A stretch of DNA of 64,000 nucleotides from JAFECT01 sp963838235 (GTDB lineage Bacteria; Pseudomonadota; Alphaproteobacteria; Caulobacterales; Caulobacteraceae). Below, in pieces: positions 24,903 through 33,776 of the stretch (its first letter is position 1; each line of letters starts with the position of its first letter). The position numbers were made by a program, and so were the translations under genes. The DNA lies in contig CAWIQJ010000001.1 of assembly GCA_963838235.1 (NCBI GenBank), positions 248,001 to 312,000 on the forward strand, in the 5' to 3' direction. Under the pieces are notes generated by a model. The model was given only the letters and a program-made list of their open reading frames with translations, had not been told where the DNA came from and made no database searches.

Positions 24903-26376
24903 TTAGAAAAGATCTCCCTGGTCGACGGGCGTAGCCTTCCCAACGCGCGGCTTCGGTTTCTCCGCCTCACCGTCCACATGCGCCGTGCGGTCGCCGTCGG
25001 TGAAGGTGAGCTGGATCGCGTCGCCCGCATTCAGGGCGGCGGCCTTGTCCACCACCGAGCCGTCCGGGCGGCGGATCAGGGCGAAGCCGGGGCGGTGCGG
25101 ACGTTTGGGGTCGAGGGAGCGCAGCAATTGGCCGAGCGCGGTGACACGGTCGGCGCTGCGGGCGAGGCGCCGCTCGGTCGCGGGGCGGAGGCGCAACGAC
25201 AGGTCACGCAGGCGGTCGCGTTTCAGCTCGATCGGGCGTTGCAGCAGACCCGGGGTCAGGCGCGACGAGGCGCGCACGAGCTGGTGGCGATGCTCTGTGA
25301 CATTGCGCTGTAACGCGGCGCCCAGGCGGTTGGCGATCAGGTCGAAGCCCTGGCTCTTGATCGCCAGCAGGTCGTCGAGCCGCGGTAGGCCACGGGCGGC
25401 GGCCGCGAGGCGGTTGCGACGGTCCTCGAACCCGCGCGAGGCGCAGCGCAGCATGCGTTGTTCCAGGCCCGCCACGGCGGCGCGCAGCTCGGTCAGCACC
25501 GGGGTCGCCATTTCGGCCGCGCCGGTGGGCGTGGGTGCTCTACGGTCTGAGACGAAGTCGATCAGGGTGGTGTCGGTCTCGTGGCCTACCGCCGAGATCA
25601 GCGGGATCGCACTCTCTGCGACGGCGCGGGCCAGCGCCTCGTCGTTGAACGCCCAAAGGTCCTCGATGGAGCCGCCGCCGCGCGCCACGATCAGCAGGTC
25701 CGGCCGCGGCACGGCGCCGGTTCCGTCGAGCGCGTTGAAACCGCGCACTGCCGCGGCGACCTGGGCCGCCGCCTGGTCGCCCTGCACCACCACCGGCCAC
25801 ACGATGACGCGGCACGGCCAGCGGTCGCGGATGCGGTGCAGAATGTCGCGGATCACCGCGCCGGTGGGGCTGGTGATCACCCCGATCACCGACGGCATCA
25901 TCGGCAGCGGCTTCTTGCGCGCCGCATCGAACAGGCCCTCGCCCGCGAGCTTCGCCTTCAACCGTTCGAGCTGCGCCAGCAGCGCGCCGACACCGGCGTG
26001 CTCCATGGTCTCGATGACGATCTGGTACTTGGACGAGGCCGGATAGGTGGTGATGCGGCCGGTGACGATGACCTCGAGGCCCTGTTCGGGCTGGGCGGTC
26101 AGGCCGCGCACCTGGCCCTTCCAGATCACCCCGTCGATGGCGGCCTTGTCGTCCTTCAGCGATAGGTAAACGTGGCCCGAGGCGTGGCGCGTCACCTTCG
26201 ACAGCTCGGCGCGCACGCGCACGAAGCCATAGGTGGTCCTCCAGCGTCCGCTTCAGCGCGTGCGACAGTTCCGAGACGGTGTAGGCGTGGGCGTTGCCGT
26301 CAGCGCTCACCGGCGGTTCGGCAGGCGGTGCAGCGCCGGAATAATAGTCGTCGGGGGGCGAGTCGGCTGGCGTCAT
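24903..26376 (-). CDS. xseA: Exodeoxyribonuclease VII large subunit (one frameshift)
   Basis: XseA with XseB degrades single-stranded DNA. The N-terminal OB fold shows T-V-S-E-L-S-H-A-L-K-R-T-L-E-D and L-K-D-D-K-A. The catalytic region has G-V-I-T-S-P-T-G-A-V-I-R-D-I, A-R-G-G-G-S-I-E-D-L-W-A-F-N and V-G-H-E-T-D-T-T-L-I-D-F. The N-terminal 45 residues are in another frame; removing one C near 26236 restores E-D-T-Y-G-F-V-R-V-R-A-E-L. The ATG is at 26376. The C-terminal helical region is shorter than in E. coli. xseB is not in the window. Confidence 0.93.
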
Positions 26377-26446
26377 GGCTAATAGATAGCAAGCGTCGCG
26401 GCTCGGCGCTTGACCGATGCGGCGGGACGGGCCATTCGCGCGGTTG

Positions 26447-27715
26447 ATGAATATCCTCCTCATCGGGTCCGGCGGCCGCGAGCACGCCCTGGCCTGGAAA
26501 ATCCGCCAGTCGACCCTGCTCAAACGCCTGGTGGTGGCGCCGGGCAATCCCGGCATCGCGCGGGTGGCCGAGGTGCGCCCGGTCCAGCCCACCGACGTGA
26601 CCGGCCTGGTGGCCCTGGCGCGGGAGATCAAGGCGGACCTGGTGGTGGTCGGCCCCGAATCCTCGCTCGAGGCCGGCATTGCCGACCTCTTGGCCCAGAG
26701 CGGCATCCCCTGTTTCGGCCCGACCGCCCAGGCGGCCCAGCTGGAAACCTCCAAGGCCTTCACCAAGGAATTCTGTGCCCGCTGGGACATCCCCACCGCC
26801 GCCTACGGCGTGTTCGAGACCACTGAGCCCGCCTTCGCCTATCTGTCGGGCCTGCGGCCGCCCTATGTGATCAAGGCCGACGGCCTCGCCGGCGGCAAGG
26901 GCGTGGCCATCTCCCAGGACCGCAAGGACGCCGAGGCCGAGATCGCGGCGCGGCTCGCCGGGCGCTACGGCGCCTCACGCGTGGTGATCGAAGAGTTCAT
27001 GACCGGCGAGGAGGCGTCGCTGTTCGCGCTCTGCGACGGCGAGCGCGCGGTGCTGTTCGGCGGCGCCCAGGATCACAAGCGCGCCTTCGACGGCGATAGC
27101 GGTCCCAACACCGGCGGCATGGGCGCCTATTCGCCCGCGCCCGTGTTTACGCCGGAGCTGGTGCACGAGGCCGAGACCAAGATCGTCCAGCCCGCCGTGC
27201 GCGGCATGGCCGAAGAGGGTTCGCCCTATCGCGGCGTGCTCTACGCGGGCCTGATGGCCACCGACAAAGGGCCCAGGCTGGTGGAGTTCAACGCGCGCTT
27301 CGGCGATCCCGAGTGCCAAGTGCTGATGCTGCGGCTGCGCAGCGACATCGTGCCCTATCTGCACGCGGCGGCGACCGGCGGCCTGTCGCGGCTGGGGCCG
27401 CCGACCTGGCGTTCGGAATCGGCGATCTGCGTGGTGCTGGCCGCGCGCGGCTATCCCGACAGCCCGATCCCGGGCTCGGTGATCCGCGGCGCCGAACAGG
27501 ATTTCGGATCCGAGGTGGTGGTCTTCCACGCCGGCACCGCGCGCAAGAGCGACGGCGCCTTGGCGGCGGCGGGCGGCCGGGTGCTCAACATCTGCGCGCT
27601 TGGGTCGAGCTTCGAGGAGGCGCGCGAACGCGCCTATGCGGCGATCGCAAAGATCGACTGGCCCGGCGGGTTTTTCCGCTCCGACATCGGCTGGCGCGCG
27701 GCAGGGCGGGCTTAG
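26447..27715 (+). CDS. purD: Phosphoribosylamine-glycine ligase
   Basis: PurD makes glycinamide ribonucleotide, the second step of purine synthesis. The 422-residue protein begins M-N-I-L-L-I-G-S-G-G-R-E-H-A, carries the ATP-grasp loop K-A-D-G-L-A-G-G-K-G-V and the signature R-F-G-D-P-E-C-Q. The ATG at 26447 fits this N-terminus. It is divergent from xseA with a 70-bp gap that must hold both promoters; xseA/purD divergence is common in alphaproteobacteria. The stop overlaps the end of the convergent L,D-transpeptidase gene by 4 bp. Confidence 0.97.
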   Translation: MNILLIGSGGREHALAWKIRQSTLLKRLVVAPGNPGIARVAEVRPVQPTDVTGLVALAREIKADLVVVGPESSLEAGIADLLAQSGIPCFGPTAQAAQLETSKAFTKEFCARWDIPTAAYGVFETTEPAFAYLSGLRPPYVIKADGLAGGKGVAISQDRKDAEAEIAARLAGRYGASRVVIEEFMTGEEASLFALCDGERAVLFGGAQDHKRAFDGDSGPNTGGMGAYSPAPVFTPELVHEAETKIVQPAVRGMAEEGSPYRGVLYAGLMATDKGPRLVEFNARFGDPECQVLMLRLRSDIVPYLHAAATGGLSRLGPPTWRSESAICVVLAARGYPDSPIPGSVIRGAEQDFGSEVVVFHAGTARKSDGALAAAGGRVLNICALGSSFEEARERAYAAIAKIDWPGGFFRSDIGWRAAGRA

Positions 27716-28437
27716 GTCGCGGCGTAGATCAGGCGGCCCGCATCGAGGTCGCCCCGCAAGTCGCGAAGATCGCCGTGCGACAGGGCGAAACAGCCGTCGC
27801 TGCGGCCGAGCTGGCCGAAACGGTCGAGGAACGGAATCTCGCAGTACGGCGCCGCGTGCACGATGAGCGTGCGCGCCCGCGCCTCGGAATTGGTCGGGTC
27901 GAGACCGTCGAGCAAAACGTTGGCGCCGTCGCGCTGTCCCGCGCTCTGGCCCGCGGTGACATAGGCGCCCAACGAAGACGCATCTGAGTTGGGCAGGTTC
28001 GAGAAGCGGGTGGCGTAGCCGGTGCGCTCCACGTCGGACCCCAGGCCGTGGGCGGTGCGGAAGGCGCGCGCCGCGCCGGTCGCAAGGCTCAGGCGGAACA
28101 GCCGCGGTTTGCTCGAATGCAGGCTGAAGTCGACGAGGTAAATTGCATCCTTGCGGGTGACGCGGACCGCGTGCTGGGCCATCGCCGCCAGGGCGGCGTC
28201 GAGCAGCGGCTTGCGGATCAGGCCCTTGGGATCGAGCGTCACCGTGCCGGCCGGCGCGGCGGCCTCAACGTGCGGGACCGGCGAGGGGGCCACGGTCCGG
28301 GGCTCGGGCGCGTGGGGGTGCAGGACGCGGCGGAGGGCGCGCCGGTGCGCAGGGGTGCGCGCCCAGGCGCCGGCGGCGACGGTGGATCCCAGGGCGGCTA
28401 AACCCAAAACAAGGCCACGGCGGGACAGCGGCTGCAT
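27712..28437 (-). CDS. L,D-transpeptidase catalytic-domain family protein (YkuD_2 type), exported
   Basis: A 241-residue exported protein. The N-terminus has L-S-R-R-G-L-V-L-G-L-A-A, a Tat-like signal, followed by a Pro/Ala/His-rich linker. The catalytic end shows H-A-A-P-Y-C and G-R-S-D-G-C-F-A-L-S, with the nucleophile Cys in SxGC-like context, as in the YkuD_2 branch. It probably forms or trims peptidoglycan L,D cross-links or lipoprotein links. The ATG at 28437 is chosen for its GGAG site and signal peptide; an upstream ATG lacks both. Confidence 0.85.
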   Translation of the reverse strand: MQPLSRRGLVLGLAALGSTVAAGAWARTPAHRRALRRVLHPHAPEPRTVAPSPVPHVEAAAPAGTVTLDPKGLIRKPLLDAALAAMAQHAVRVTRKDAIYLVDFSLHSSKPRLFRLSLATGAARAFRTAHGLGSDVERTGYATRFSNLPNSDASSLGAYVTAGQSAGQRDGANVLLDGLDPTNSEARARTLIVHAAPYCEIPFLDRFGQLGRSDGCFALSHGDLRDLRGDLDAGRLIYAAT

Positions 28438-28560
28438 TCCGGTGGAGCTCCCTCGGCGACCCTCCCATTTAAGCGACCCCTTGGCGAACGGCGACGCGGC
28501 CTTATGCTGCACCCCGTCGAGCGGCCCGGTTCAAGACGCCGCAGGGGTGGGAGGATCAGC

Positions 28561-29859
28561 ATGAAGACGACCCTGATGGCGGCCGCGGCCGCCGTTCTGG
28601 CCTTGGCCGTAGCCGGCGCGCACGCGGCGGCCCAGACGAGCCCGGACACGACCTATGTCCAGGTCGGGCGGCTGCTGGCCGACCCCGCCACCGGCAAGGT
28701 CGAGACCAACAAGACCCTGGTGGTGAAGGACGGCCGCATCGTCGAGATCGACGACGGCTTTACAGGCTCCGGCGACGTGGTCGACCTGCGCGATAGCTTC
28801 GTCCTGCCGGGCCTGATCGACACCCACGTCCACATCCTCAGCCAGCAGGGTCCAAACATAAAGATGGACGCGGTCACGCGCTCAAAGTCGCGCGAGGCGC
28901 TCGACGGCGCGATGTACGCGCTGCGTACCCTGCGCGCGGGCTTCACCACCGTCGCCGACGTGGGCGACGACAACGAGCCGATCTTCGCCCTGCGCGACAG
29001 CATCGCCCTGGGCGAGGTGCCGGGGCCGCGCATCGTCACCTCCGGCAATATCGTGACGCCCACCGGCGGCCACGCCGACGTGCACAGCTATCGCCCCGAG
29101 GTGATGGAGGTGTTGGAGAGTCCTGCCCACTGCGACGGTCCCGAAGACTGCCGCCGCGTGGTGCGCCGCCAGGTCCAGATGGGGGCCGACCTGATCAAGA
29201 TCACCGCCACCGGCGGGGTGCTCGACGACAGCGCCACCGGCGTCGACCAGCAGTTCACCGACGAAGAGATGGTCGCCATCGTGCAGACCGCCCACTCGCT
29301 GGGTCGCATAGTCAAGGCGCACGCCCACGGCACGGCCGGCATCAACGCGGCGCTGCGCGCCGGCGTCGACTCCATCGAGCACGGCACCTACCTCGACGAC
29401 GAGTCGATCAAGCTGTTCAAGGAGCACGGCGCCTATCTGGTGCCGACCCTGCTCGCCGGCCACACGGTGGCGGAAGAGGCGGCCAAGCCCGACACCTGGA
29501 TGCCGCCCAATGTGAAGGCCAAGGCGCTGCAGGTCGGGCCCAACATGATCGGCATGCTGCATCGCGCCCACGCGGCCGGGGTGAAGATCGCCTTCGGCAC
29601 CGACTCCGGCGTCAGCCACCACGGCGACAACGCGCGTGAGTTCGCCCTCATGGTGCAGGCTGGCCTGACCCCGCTGGAAGCCATCCGCGCCGCGACGGTG
29701 ACGGCGTCGGAACAGCTGCGCCTGAACGCGACCGTCGGAACGCTTGCGCCCGGCAAGGCCGCGGACATGATCGCGGTGAAAGGCGACCCGCTGAGCGACG
29801 TGTCGCTGCTGGAGCACGTGCAGTTCGTGATGAAGGGCGGGACGGTTTACAAGCACTGA
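28561..29859 (+). CDS. Exported metal-dependent amidohydrolase (Xaa-Arg/Lys prolidase-like)
   Basis: A 432-residue protein with a Sec signal peptide ending A-A-A-Q (about residue 25). Binuclear amidohydrolase ligands are visible: H89 and H91 (T-H-V-H), the lysine K213 in L-I-K-I-T-A-T-G-G that would be carboxylated, H254 in A-H-A-H-G, H274 in E-H-G-T and D348 in G-T-D-S-G. This is the branch that includes Caulobacter dipeptidases acting on Xaa-Arg or Xaa-Lys, so periplasmic peptide degradation is the best guess. GGAGG lies just before the ATG. The upstream GTG at 28504 is less likely. Confidence 0.88.
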   Translation: MKTTLMAAAAAVLALAVAGAHAAAQTSPDTTYVQVGRLLADPATGKVETNKTLVVKDGRIVEIDDGFTGSGDVVDLRDSFVLPGLIDTHVHILSQQGPNIKMDAVTRSKSREALDGAMYALRTLRAGFTTVADVGDDNEPIFALRDSIALGEVPGPRIVTSGNIVTPTGGHADVHSYRPEVMEVLESPAHCDGPEDCRRVVRRQVQMGADLIKITATGGVLDDSATGVDQQFTDEEMVAIVQTAHSLGRIVKAHAHGTAGINAALRAGVDSIEHGTYLDDESIKLFKEHGAYLVPTLLAGHTVAEEAAKPDTWMPPNVKAKALQVGPNMIGMLHRAHAAGVKIAFGTDSGVSHHGDNAREFALMVQAGLTPLEAIRAATVTASEQLRLNATVGTLAPGKAADMIAVKGDPLSDVSLLEHVQFVMKGGTVYKH

Positions 29860-29878
29860 CGGCATCGCAGTCAGAATT

Positions 29879-30023
29879 GGGAACCACGAACCACACGAAC
29901 CACACGAACCACACGAACGCGTTTCCGAGCATGAACGCCGGCGCGAAGCGCCTTCAAATCGGGGCCGCGTCTGCGACGCTGGAAGGGCAGCCCGTTCGTG
30001 TGGTTCGTGTGGTTCGTGGTTCC
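29879..30023. repeat. CACGAA-type inverted-repeat element, copy 2
   Basis: The left end is four near-identical units, (C)CACACGAAC, starting GGGAACCACGAACC. The right end is the inverse, GTTCGTGTGGTTCG twice then TGGTTCCC. The spacer is GC-rich with GGCGCGAAGCGCC. It lies between the amidohydrolase gene and the dienelactone hydrolase gene; the latter's promoter must be within or just after it. Confidence 0.85.
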
Positions 30024-30092
30024 CTCTCTTTTTCGACTGGCGATCCCTGCCGCAGACGCTATGGATGAACGTGATCATCCAGGAGCACGCCT

Positions 30093-30836
30093 ATGGCCGA
30101 CGAGCAGATCTCCATCCGCACCGCCGACGGCGACTGCCCCACCCATGTGCTGACACCCAGCGTGGGCGCAGGACCGTGGCCGGCCGTGATCATCTACATG
30201 GACGCGGGGGGCATGCGGCCGACCCTGGTCGAGATGGCGCAGCGCCTGGCGGACGGCGGTTATGTGGTGCTGGTTCCCGACCTCTTCTACCGCTTCGGAC
30301 CCTACGGACCGTTCGACCCCAAGGAACTGTTCAAGGGCGACTTTCGCGCCGTCATCGGCCCGTTGATGGCCACCACCGACAACGCCAAGGCCGGGGTGAG
30401 CGATACCGCAGCCTTCCTCGACTATCTGGCGTCGCGCCCGGATGTGAAGGGTTCGAAGGTGGGAACCGTGGGCTTCTGCATGGGCGGCGGCATGGCCTTA
30501 ACCGCGGCGGGGACCTATCCTGATCGCGTGGCGGCGGCCGCCGGTTTCCACGGCGGCAGCCTGGCCACCGATACGCCGCTCAGTCCGCACCTGCTGGCGC
30601 CGAAGATGAAGGCCGAGATCTATGTCGCCGGCGCCGACAACGACCAGAGCTATCCGTTGGACATGCAAGCGCGTCTCGACAAGGCGCTCACCGACGCCGG
30701 CGTTCGCCACCGTTGCGAGATCTACCCGGGCGCCGCCCATGGCTGGATGAAGCGTGACTTCCCCATCTACGACGAGGCCGCGGCCGAGCGCGGGTGGAAG
30801 GAAATGTTCGCGCTGTTCAATCGGAATCTGTACTAG
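30093..30836 (+). CDS. Dienelactone hydrolase-family protein
   Basis: A 247-residue alpha/beta hydrolase. The nucleophile is Cys129 in V-G-F-C-M-G-G-G, the Asp is in A-G-A-D-N-D (182-184) and the His is H216 in G-A-A-H-G-W-M, the Cys/Asp/His triad of the DLH family. The substrate is uncertain; many such enzymes are general esterases and not carboxymethylenebutenolidases. AGGAG lies about 10 bp before the ATG (CAGGAGCACGCCT). It is convergent with lpxK. Confidence 0.9.
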   Translation: MADEQISIRTADGDCPTHVLTPSVGAGPWPAVIIYMDAGGMRPTLVEMAQRLADGGYVVLVPDLFYRFGPYGPFDPKELFKGDFRAVIGPLMATTDNAKAGVSDTAAFLDYLASRPDVKGSKVGTVGFCMGGGMALTAAGTYPDRVAAAAGFHGGSLATDTPLSPHLLAPKMKAEIYVAGADNDQSYPLDMQARLDKALTDAGVRHRCEIYPGAAHGWMKRDFPIYDEAAAERGWKEMFALFNRNLY

Positions 30837-30847
30837 CGCCGCGCGCA

Positions 30848-31846
30848 TCAGAGACCCAGTAACCGATCCAGCGCCGCCTCGTCTTCGAACCGTGCGCGCA
30901 CCGGCCATGCTGTGACCTTCGCGCGCCATTCGGGCGTCAGGCGGACCCAGTCCTTTTCCGTGGTGACCATGCCTGCGCCGTAGGCCGACGCGCGGTTGGC
31001 GATAAAGCGCATATCACCGTCGGTGTAGGCCTTGTGGTCGGGGAAGGGGATGAAGTCGCACAGGTCGCACCCCGCCGCCTTCAGCGCCTGCTCGACCTTC
31101 CACGGCTTGGCGATGCCGGCGAAACCCAATTGCGGGCCAGACGGCGGCGGCGCGGCGGGTTCGAGGCGCGCGATCAACAGTGGCTTGTGCTGGAACAGCG
31201 CGATCAAATCCGGATCGGGCTCGGGCAGATCGGCGGGCAGCAGCAGCACCACGGCGTCGGCGCGCGCCATGCCGACGCCGAACGGCTCGCGCATCGGGCC
31301 GGACGGAAACACCGCGCCGTCGCCGAAGGGCCAGGCGTTGTCGCGCGTCTCACCGTCGACCACCAACAGCGACAGGGTCTTCATCAACGCGGGGTTCTGG
31401 TGACCGTCGTCGAGCACGATCGTTTGCGCGCCGGCCTCGACCATCGCGCGGGCGCCGACGGCGCGGTCGCGCGCGATCCAGAAGTCGCTGTCGCGCGCCA
31501 GCATCAGCGCCTCGTCGCCGACATCGGCGGCGGTGTCGCGCGCGGGATCGACGTTGTGCGGCCCCTCATTCTTGCCGCCGTAGCCGCGTGACAGGCCTTG
31601 GGCGTTCACACCCCTGGCGCGCAGGCGAGCGAGAATTTCGCGCACCACCGGGGTCTTGCCCGAACCGCCGACCGTGAGGTTGCCCGCCGAGATCACCGGA
31701 ACGCCCGGATCGAACGGCTCGGTCCTGGCGATGCGCCGTGCGGTCGCCGCCGCCCACGCCCACGATAGGGGCTTCAATGCGTGACGCATGACCACGCCCG
31801 GCGCCTCGTCGCGCACGTACCACCAGCGCGGCGTGGCGAGCTTCAT
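30848..31846 (-). CDS. lpxK: Tetraacyldisaccharide 4'-kinase
   Basis: LpxK phosphorylates the 4' position of the lipid A disaccharide at the inner membrane. The P-loop is G-N-L-T-V-G-G-S-G-K-T (residues 55-65), and the later L-S-R-G-Y-G-G, V-G-D-E and L-D-D-G-H-Q-N blocks are characteristic. Length 332 residues, frame intact. The ATG overlaps the waaA stop by 4 bp. It is the last gene of the msbA-DUF374-waaA-lpxK operon. Confidence 0.95.
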   Translation of the reverse strand: MKLATPRWWYVRDEAPGVVMRHALKPLSWAWAAATARRIARTEPFDPGVPVISAGNLTVGGSGKTPVVREILARLRARGVNAQGLSRGYGGKNEGPHNVDPARDTAADVGDEALMLARDSDFWIARDRAVGARAMVEAGAQTIVLDDGHQNPALMKTLSLLVVDGETRDNAWPFGDGAVFPSGPMREPFGVGMARADAVVLLLPADLPEPDPDLIALFQHKPLLIARLEPAAPPPSGPQLGFAGIAKPWKVEQALKAAGCDLCDFIPFPDHKAYTDGDMRFIANRASAYGAGMVTTEKDWVRLTPEWRAKVTAWPVRARFEDEAALDRLLGL

Positions 31847-33096
31847 GGCAGCAGCGCCGTAAGTTTTGCGAAGGCGGGATCGAGGTCGCTCTTCTCCGCG
31901 ATGAGTTTGATCGCTGCATCGGCAACGGTCGCGTCCTTGCCTTCGAGCGCGCGCTCGAACTGAGCCGACAAGTCGTCGACCGTGACGACGACGGGAATGT
32001 CTCCGGCTTCGACCAGCGGTGCGTAGACCGAGCGCCAGTCGTCCACCAACGGGCCGCTGACCACCGGACAGCCGAGCCGGATCGCCTCCAGCGGATTGTG
32101 CCCACCGACGTCGGGAACCATCGAACCGCCGATCAGCGCGATCCGCGCGAGGCGGAACCACAGGCCCATCTCATTCAGGGTGTCGGCGACGTGGACTTGC
32201 GCGTCGCCGATCGGCTCACCCTTCGAACGCAGGCTGGCTGTCAGGCCGATGGCGGCGACATAGCCCGCGATGCTTGGACCGCGCACCGGATGGCGCGGCG
32301 CGATCACCAGCAGCGGCCGCGACGGTCGATGCGAAAAACCTTCGAAGGCGGCGAGGACGATTTCGTCCTCGCCGGGGTGGGTGCTGGCCGCCAGCAGCAG
32401 CGGACGGTCGCCGATGGCGGCGCGGGTCGCGGCGAGCGCGGCCTCGTCCACCGGCAATGGTTCGCCGCCGAACTTTAGGTTCAAACGGCCGTCGTCGCGG
32501 GCGCCGAGCGCGGTCAGGCGCGCCGCCTGGGCGTCATCCTGGGGCAGGATCAAATCGAACGTCGAAAACAGCGCGCGCGCGGCGTCGGGCGAGCGGCCCC
32601 AACCTTCGGCGCTCGCATCGCCCAGGCGCGCGGACACGAGGGCAAGTTTCACGCCCGCGTCGTGTGCGTCGCCAAGCAGGTTCGGCCAGAGTTCGCTCTC
32701 CACGAACACCCCGAGCGAGGGGCGCCAGTGGGCGATGAACCGTTTCGCTGCGCCGGGCGTGTCGACGGGAATGTATTGGTGGATGGCGCCTTCGGGCAGA
32801 CGCTTGGCGAGCACTTCTGCGGACGTAACCGTGCCCGACGTCACCAGCACCGTCGCGTCGGGTCGATCGGCGCGGAAGCGCGTAACCAGCGGCAGCAGCG
32901 ACAGGGCTTCGCCGACGCTTGCGCCGTGCATCCAGATCACCTCGCCCGCCGGCCGCGGCAGGGTTGGGCGACCGAGGCGTTCGTTGAGCCGCGCGGGATC
33001 TTCCTTGCCGCGCTTGCGACGTGCGTTCAGCACGTAGGGGACGAACGGTTCGGCGACGCCGGTCAGGCCGCGATAAAGCGCGAGCACCACGCTCAT
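31843..33096 (-). CDS. waaA: Kdo transferase WaaA (3-deoxy-D-manno-octulosonate transferase)
   Basis: A 417-residue GT-B glycosyltransferase adding Kdo from CMP-Kdo to lipid IVA. Diagnostic blocks: W-M-H-G-A-S-V-G-E near residue 55, V-E-S-E-L-W-P-N, and near the end G-G-S-M-V-P-D-V-G-G-H-N-P-L-E-A. The ATG at 33096 gives M-S-V-V-L-A-L-Y-R-G; the frame continues upstream only as a shadow of the next gene. It overlaps the DUF374 gene and lpxK by 4 bp each, so translation is coupled through the operon. Confidence 0.95.
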   Translation of the reverse strand: MSVVLALYRGLTGVAEPFVPYVLNARRKRGKEDPARLNERLGRPTLPRPAGEVIWMHGASVGEALSLLPLVTRFRADRPDATVLVTSGTVTSAEVLAKRLPEGAIHQYIPVDTPGAAKRFIAHWRPSLGVFVESELWPNLLGDAHDAGVKLALVSARLGDASAEGWGRSPDAARALFSTFDLILPQDDAQAARLTALGARDDGRLNLKFGGEPLPVDEAALAATRAAIGDRPLLLAASTHPGEDEIVLAAFEGFSHRPSRPLLVIAPRHPVRGPSIAGYVAAIGLTASLRSKGEPIGDAQVHVADTLNEMGLWFRLARIALIGGSMVPDVGGHNPLEAIRLGCPVVSGPLVDDWRSVYAPLVEAGDIPVVVTVDDLSAQFERALEGKDATVADAAIKLIAEKSDLDPAFAKLTALLP

Positions 33097-33776
33097 CGGA
33101 CCAGCGCCTCGGCGCGTTCGGTCGCCGCGGTCAGGCGCCGCGCCCACTCCTGCCGCAGGGCTTCGGTGTCCTCGGCGACGTCGCGGATCGGACCGTCCCA
33201 TACGATGGCGCCCTTGCCGAAGGGCAGCGGCAGCACCGCCCTGTCCCAGCTGTTCAGACGCCGCGACGGCGAACAGGCGAGGCCGACCAGCAGCACCGGC
33301 GCCTTCGACACCTTGGCCAGCAGGGCTGCGCCCTCGGCCATGGTTTCGGCGGGACCGCGCGGACCGTCCGGCGTGATCGCAATGCCGCCGCCGCCCTTCA
33401 GCCAGCGCAAAACGTCGCGAAACGCGCCCGCGCCGCCCTTCACCTTTTCGCCGTCCTTGGTGGATTTGGAGGACGAGCCGCGGATGGCGGGGAAGCCGAG
33501 CCGCGCCACCGCATGCGCAATGAACTCGCCGTCGCGCGACAGCGAAATGAGCGCGCGCGGCTGCTGCGCGCGGCCGAGCGGCCAGCAGGCGGGCGAGATG
33601 GAGATCCGAGCGTGCCAGAAACAGACGATCACCGGCCCCTTGGCGTCCCACACGGCTTCGGCGGCGGACAGATTCTCCTGGGTCCAGCGCGTGGTCGCGA
33701 TGCAGAACTTCAGCCAGGCCGCCAGCAGGAAGGCCAGGGTCCCCTGGACCGCGGGCGAGCGGAAGAACGCCTTCAT
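33093..33776 (-). CDS. DUF374-family lysophospholipid acyltransferase-like protein
   Basis: A 227-residue protein with an N-terminal membrane helix and the DUF374 blocks: V-C-F-W-H-A-R, S-L-S-R-D-G-E-F, R-G-S-S-S-K and I-T-P-D-G-P-R-G-P. In this acyltransferase relative the H-x4-D box is replaced by W-H-A/S-R-D-G patterns. It is a regular member of alphaproteobacterial LPS operons, next to waaA, so a role in lipid A acylation or transport is likely but unproven. It overlaps msbA by 1 bp and waaA by 4 bp. Confidence 0.9.
   Translation of the reverse strand: MKAFFRSPAVQGTLAFLLAAWLKFCIATTRWTQENLSAAEAVWDAKGPVIVCFWHARISISPACWPLGRAQQPRALISLSRDGEFIAHAVARLGFPAIRGSSSKSTKDGEKVKGGAGAFRDVLRWLKGGGGIAITPDGPRGPAETMAEGAALLAKVSKAPVLLVGLACSPSRRLNSWDRAVLPLPFGKGAIVWDGPIRDVAEDTEALRQEWARRLTAATERAEALVR

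Noticed and set aside
29879..30023. CRISPR-like array of CACACGAAC units
   Set aside because: Units of 9-10 bp without spacers, and the far end is the inverse of the near end, so it is an inverted-repeat element.
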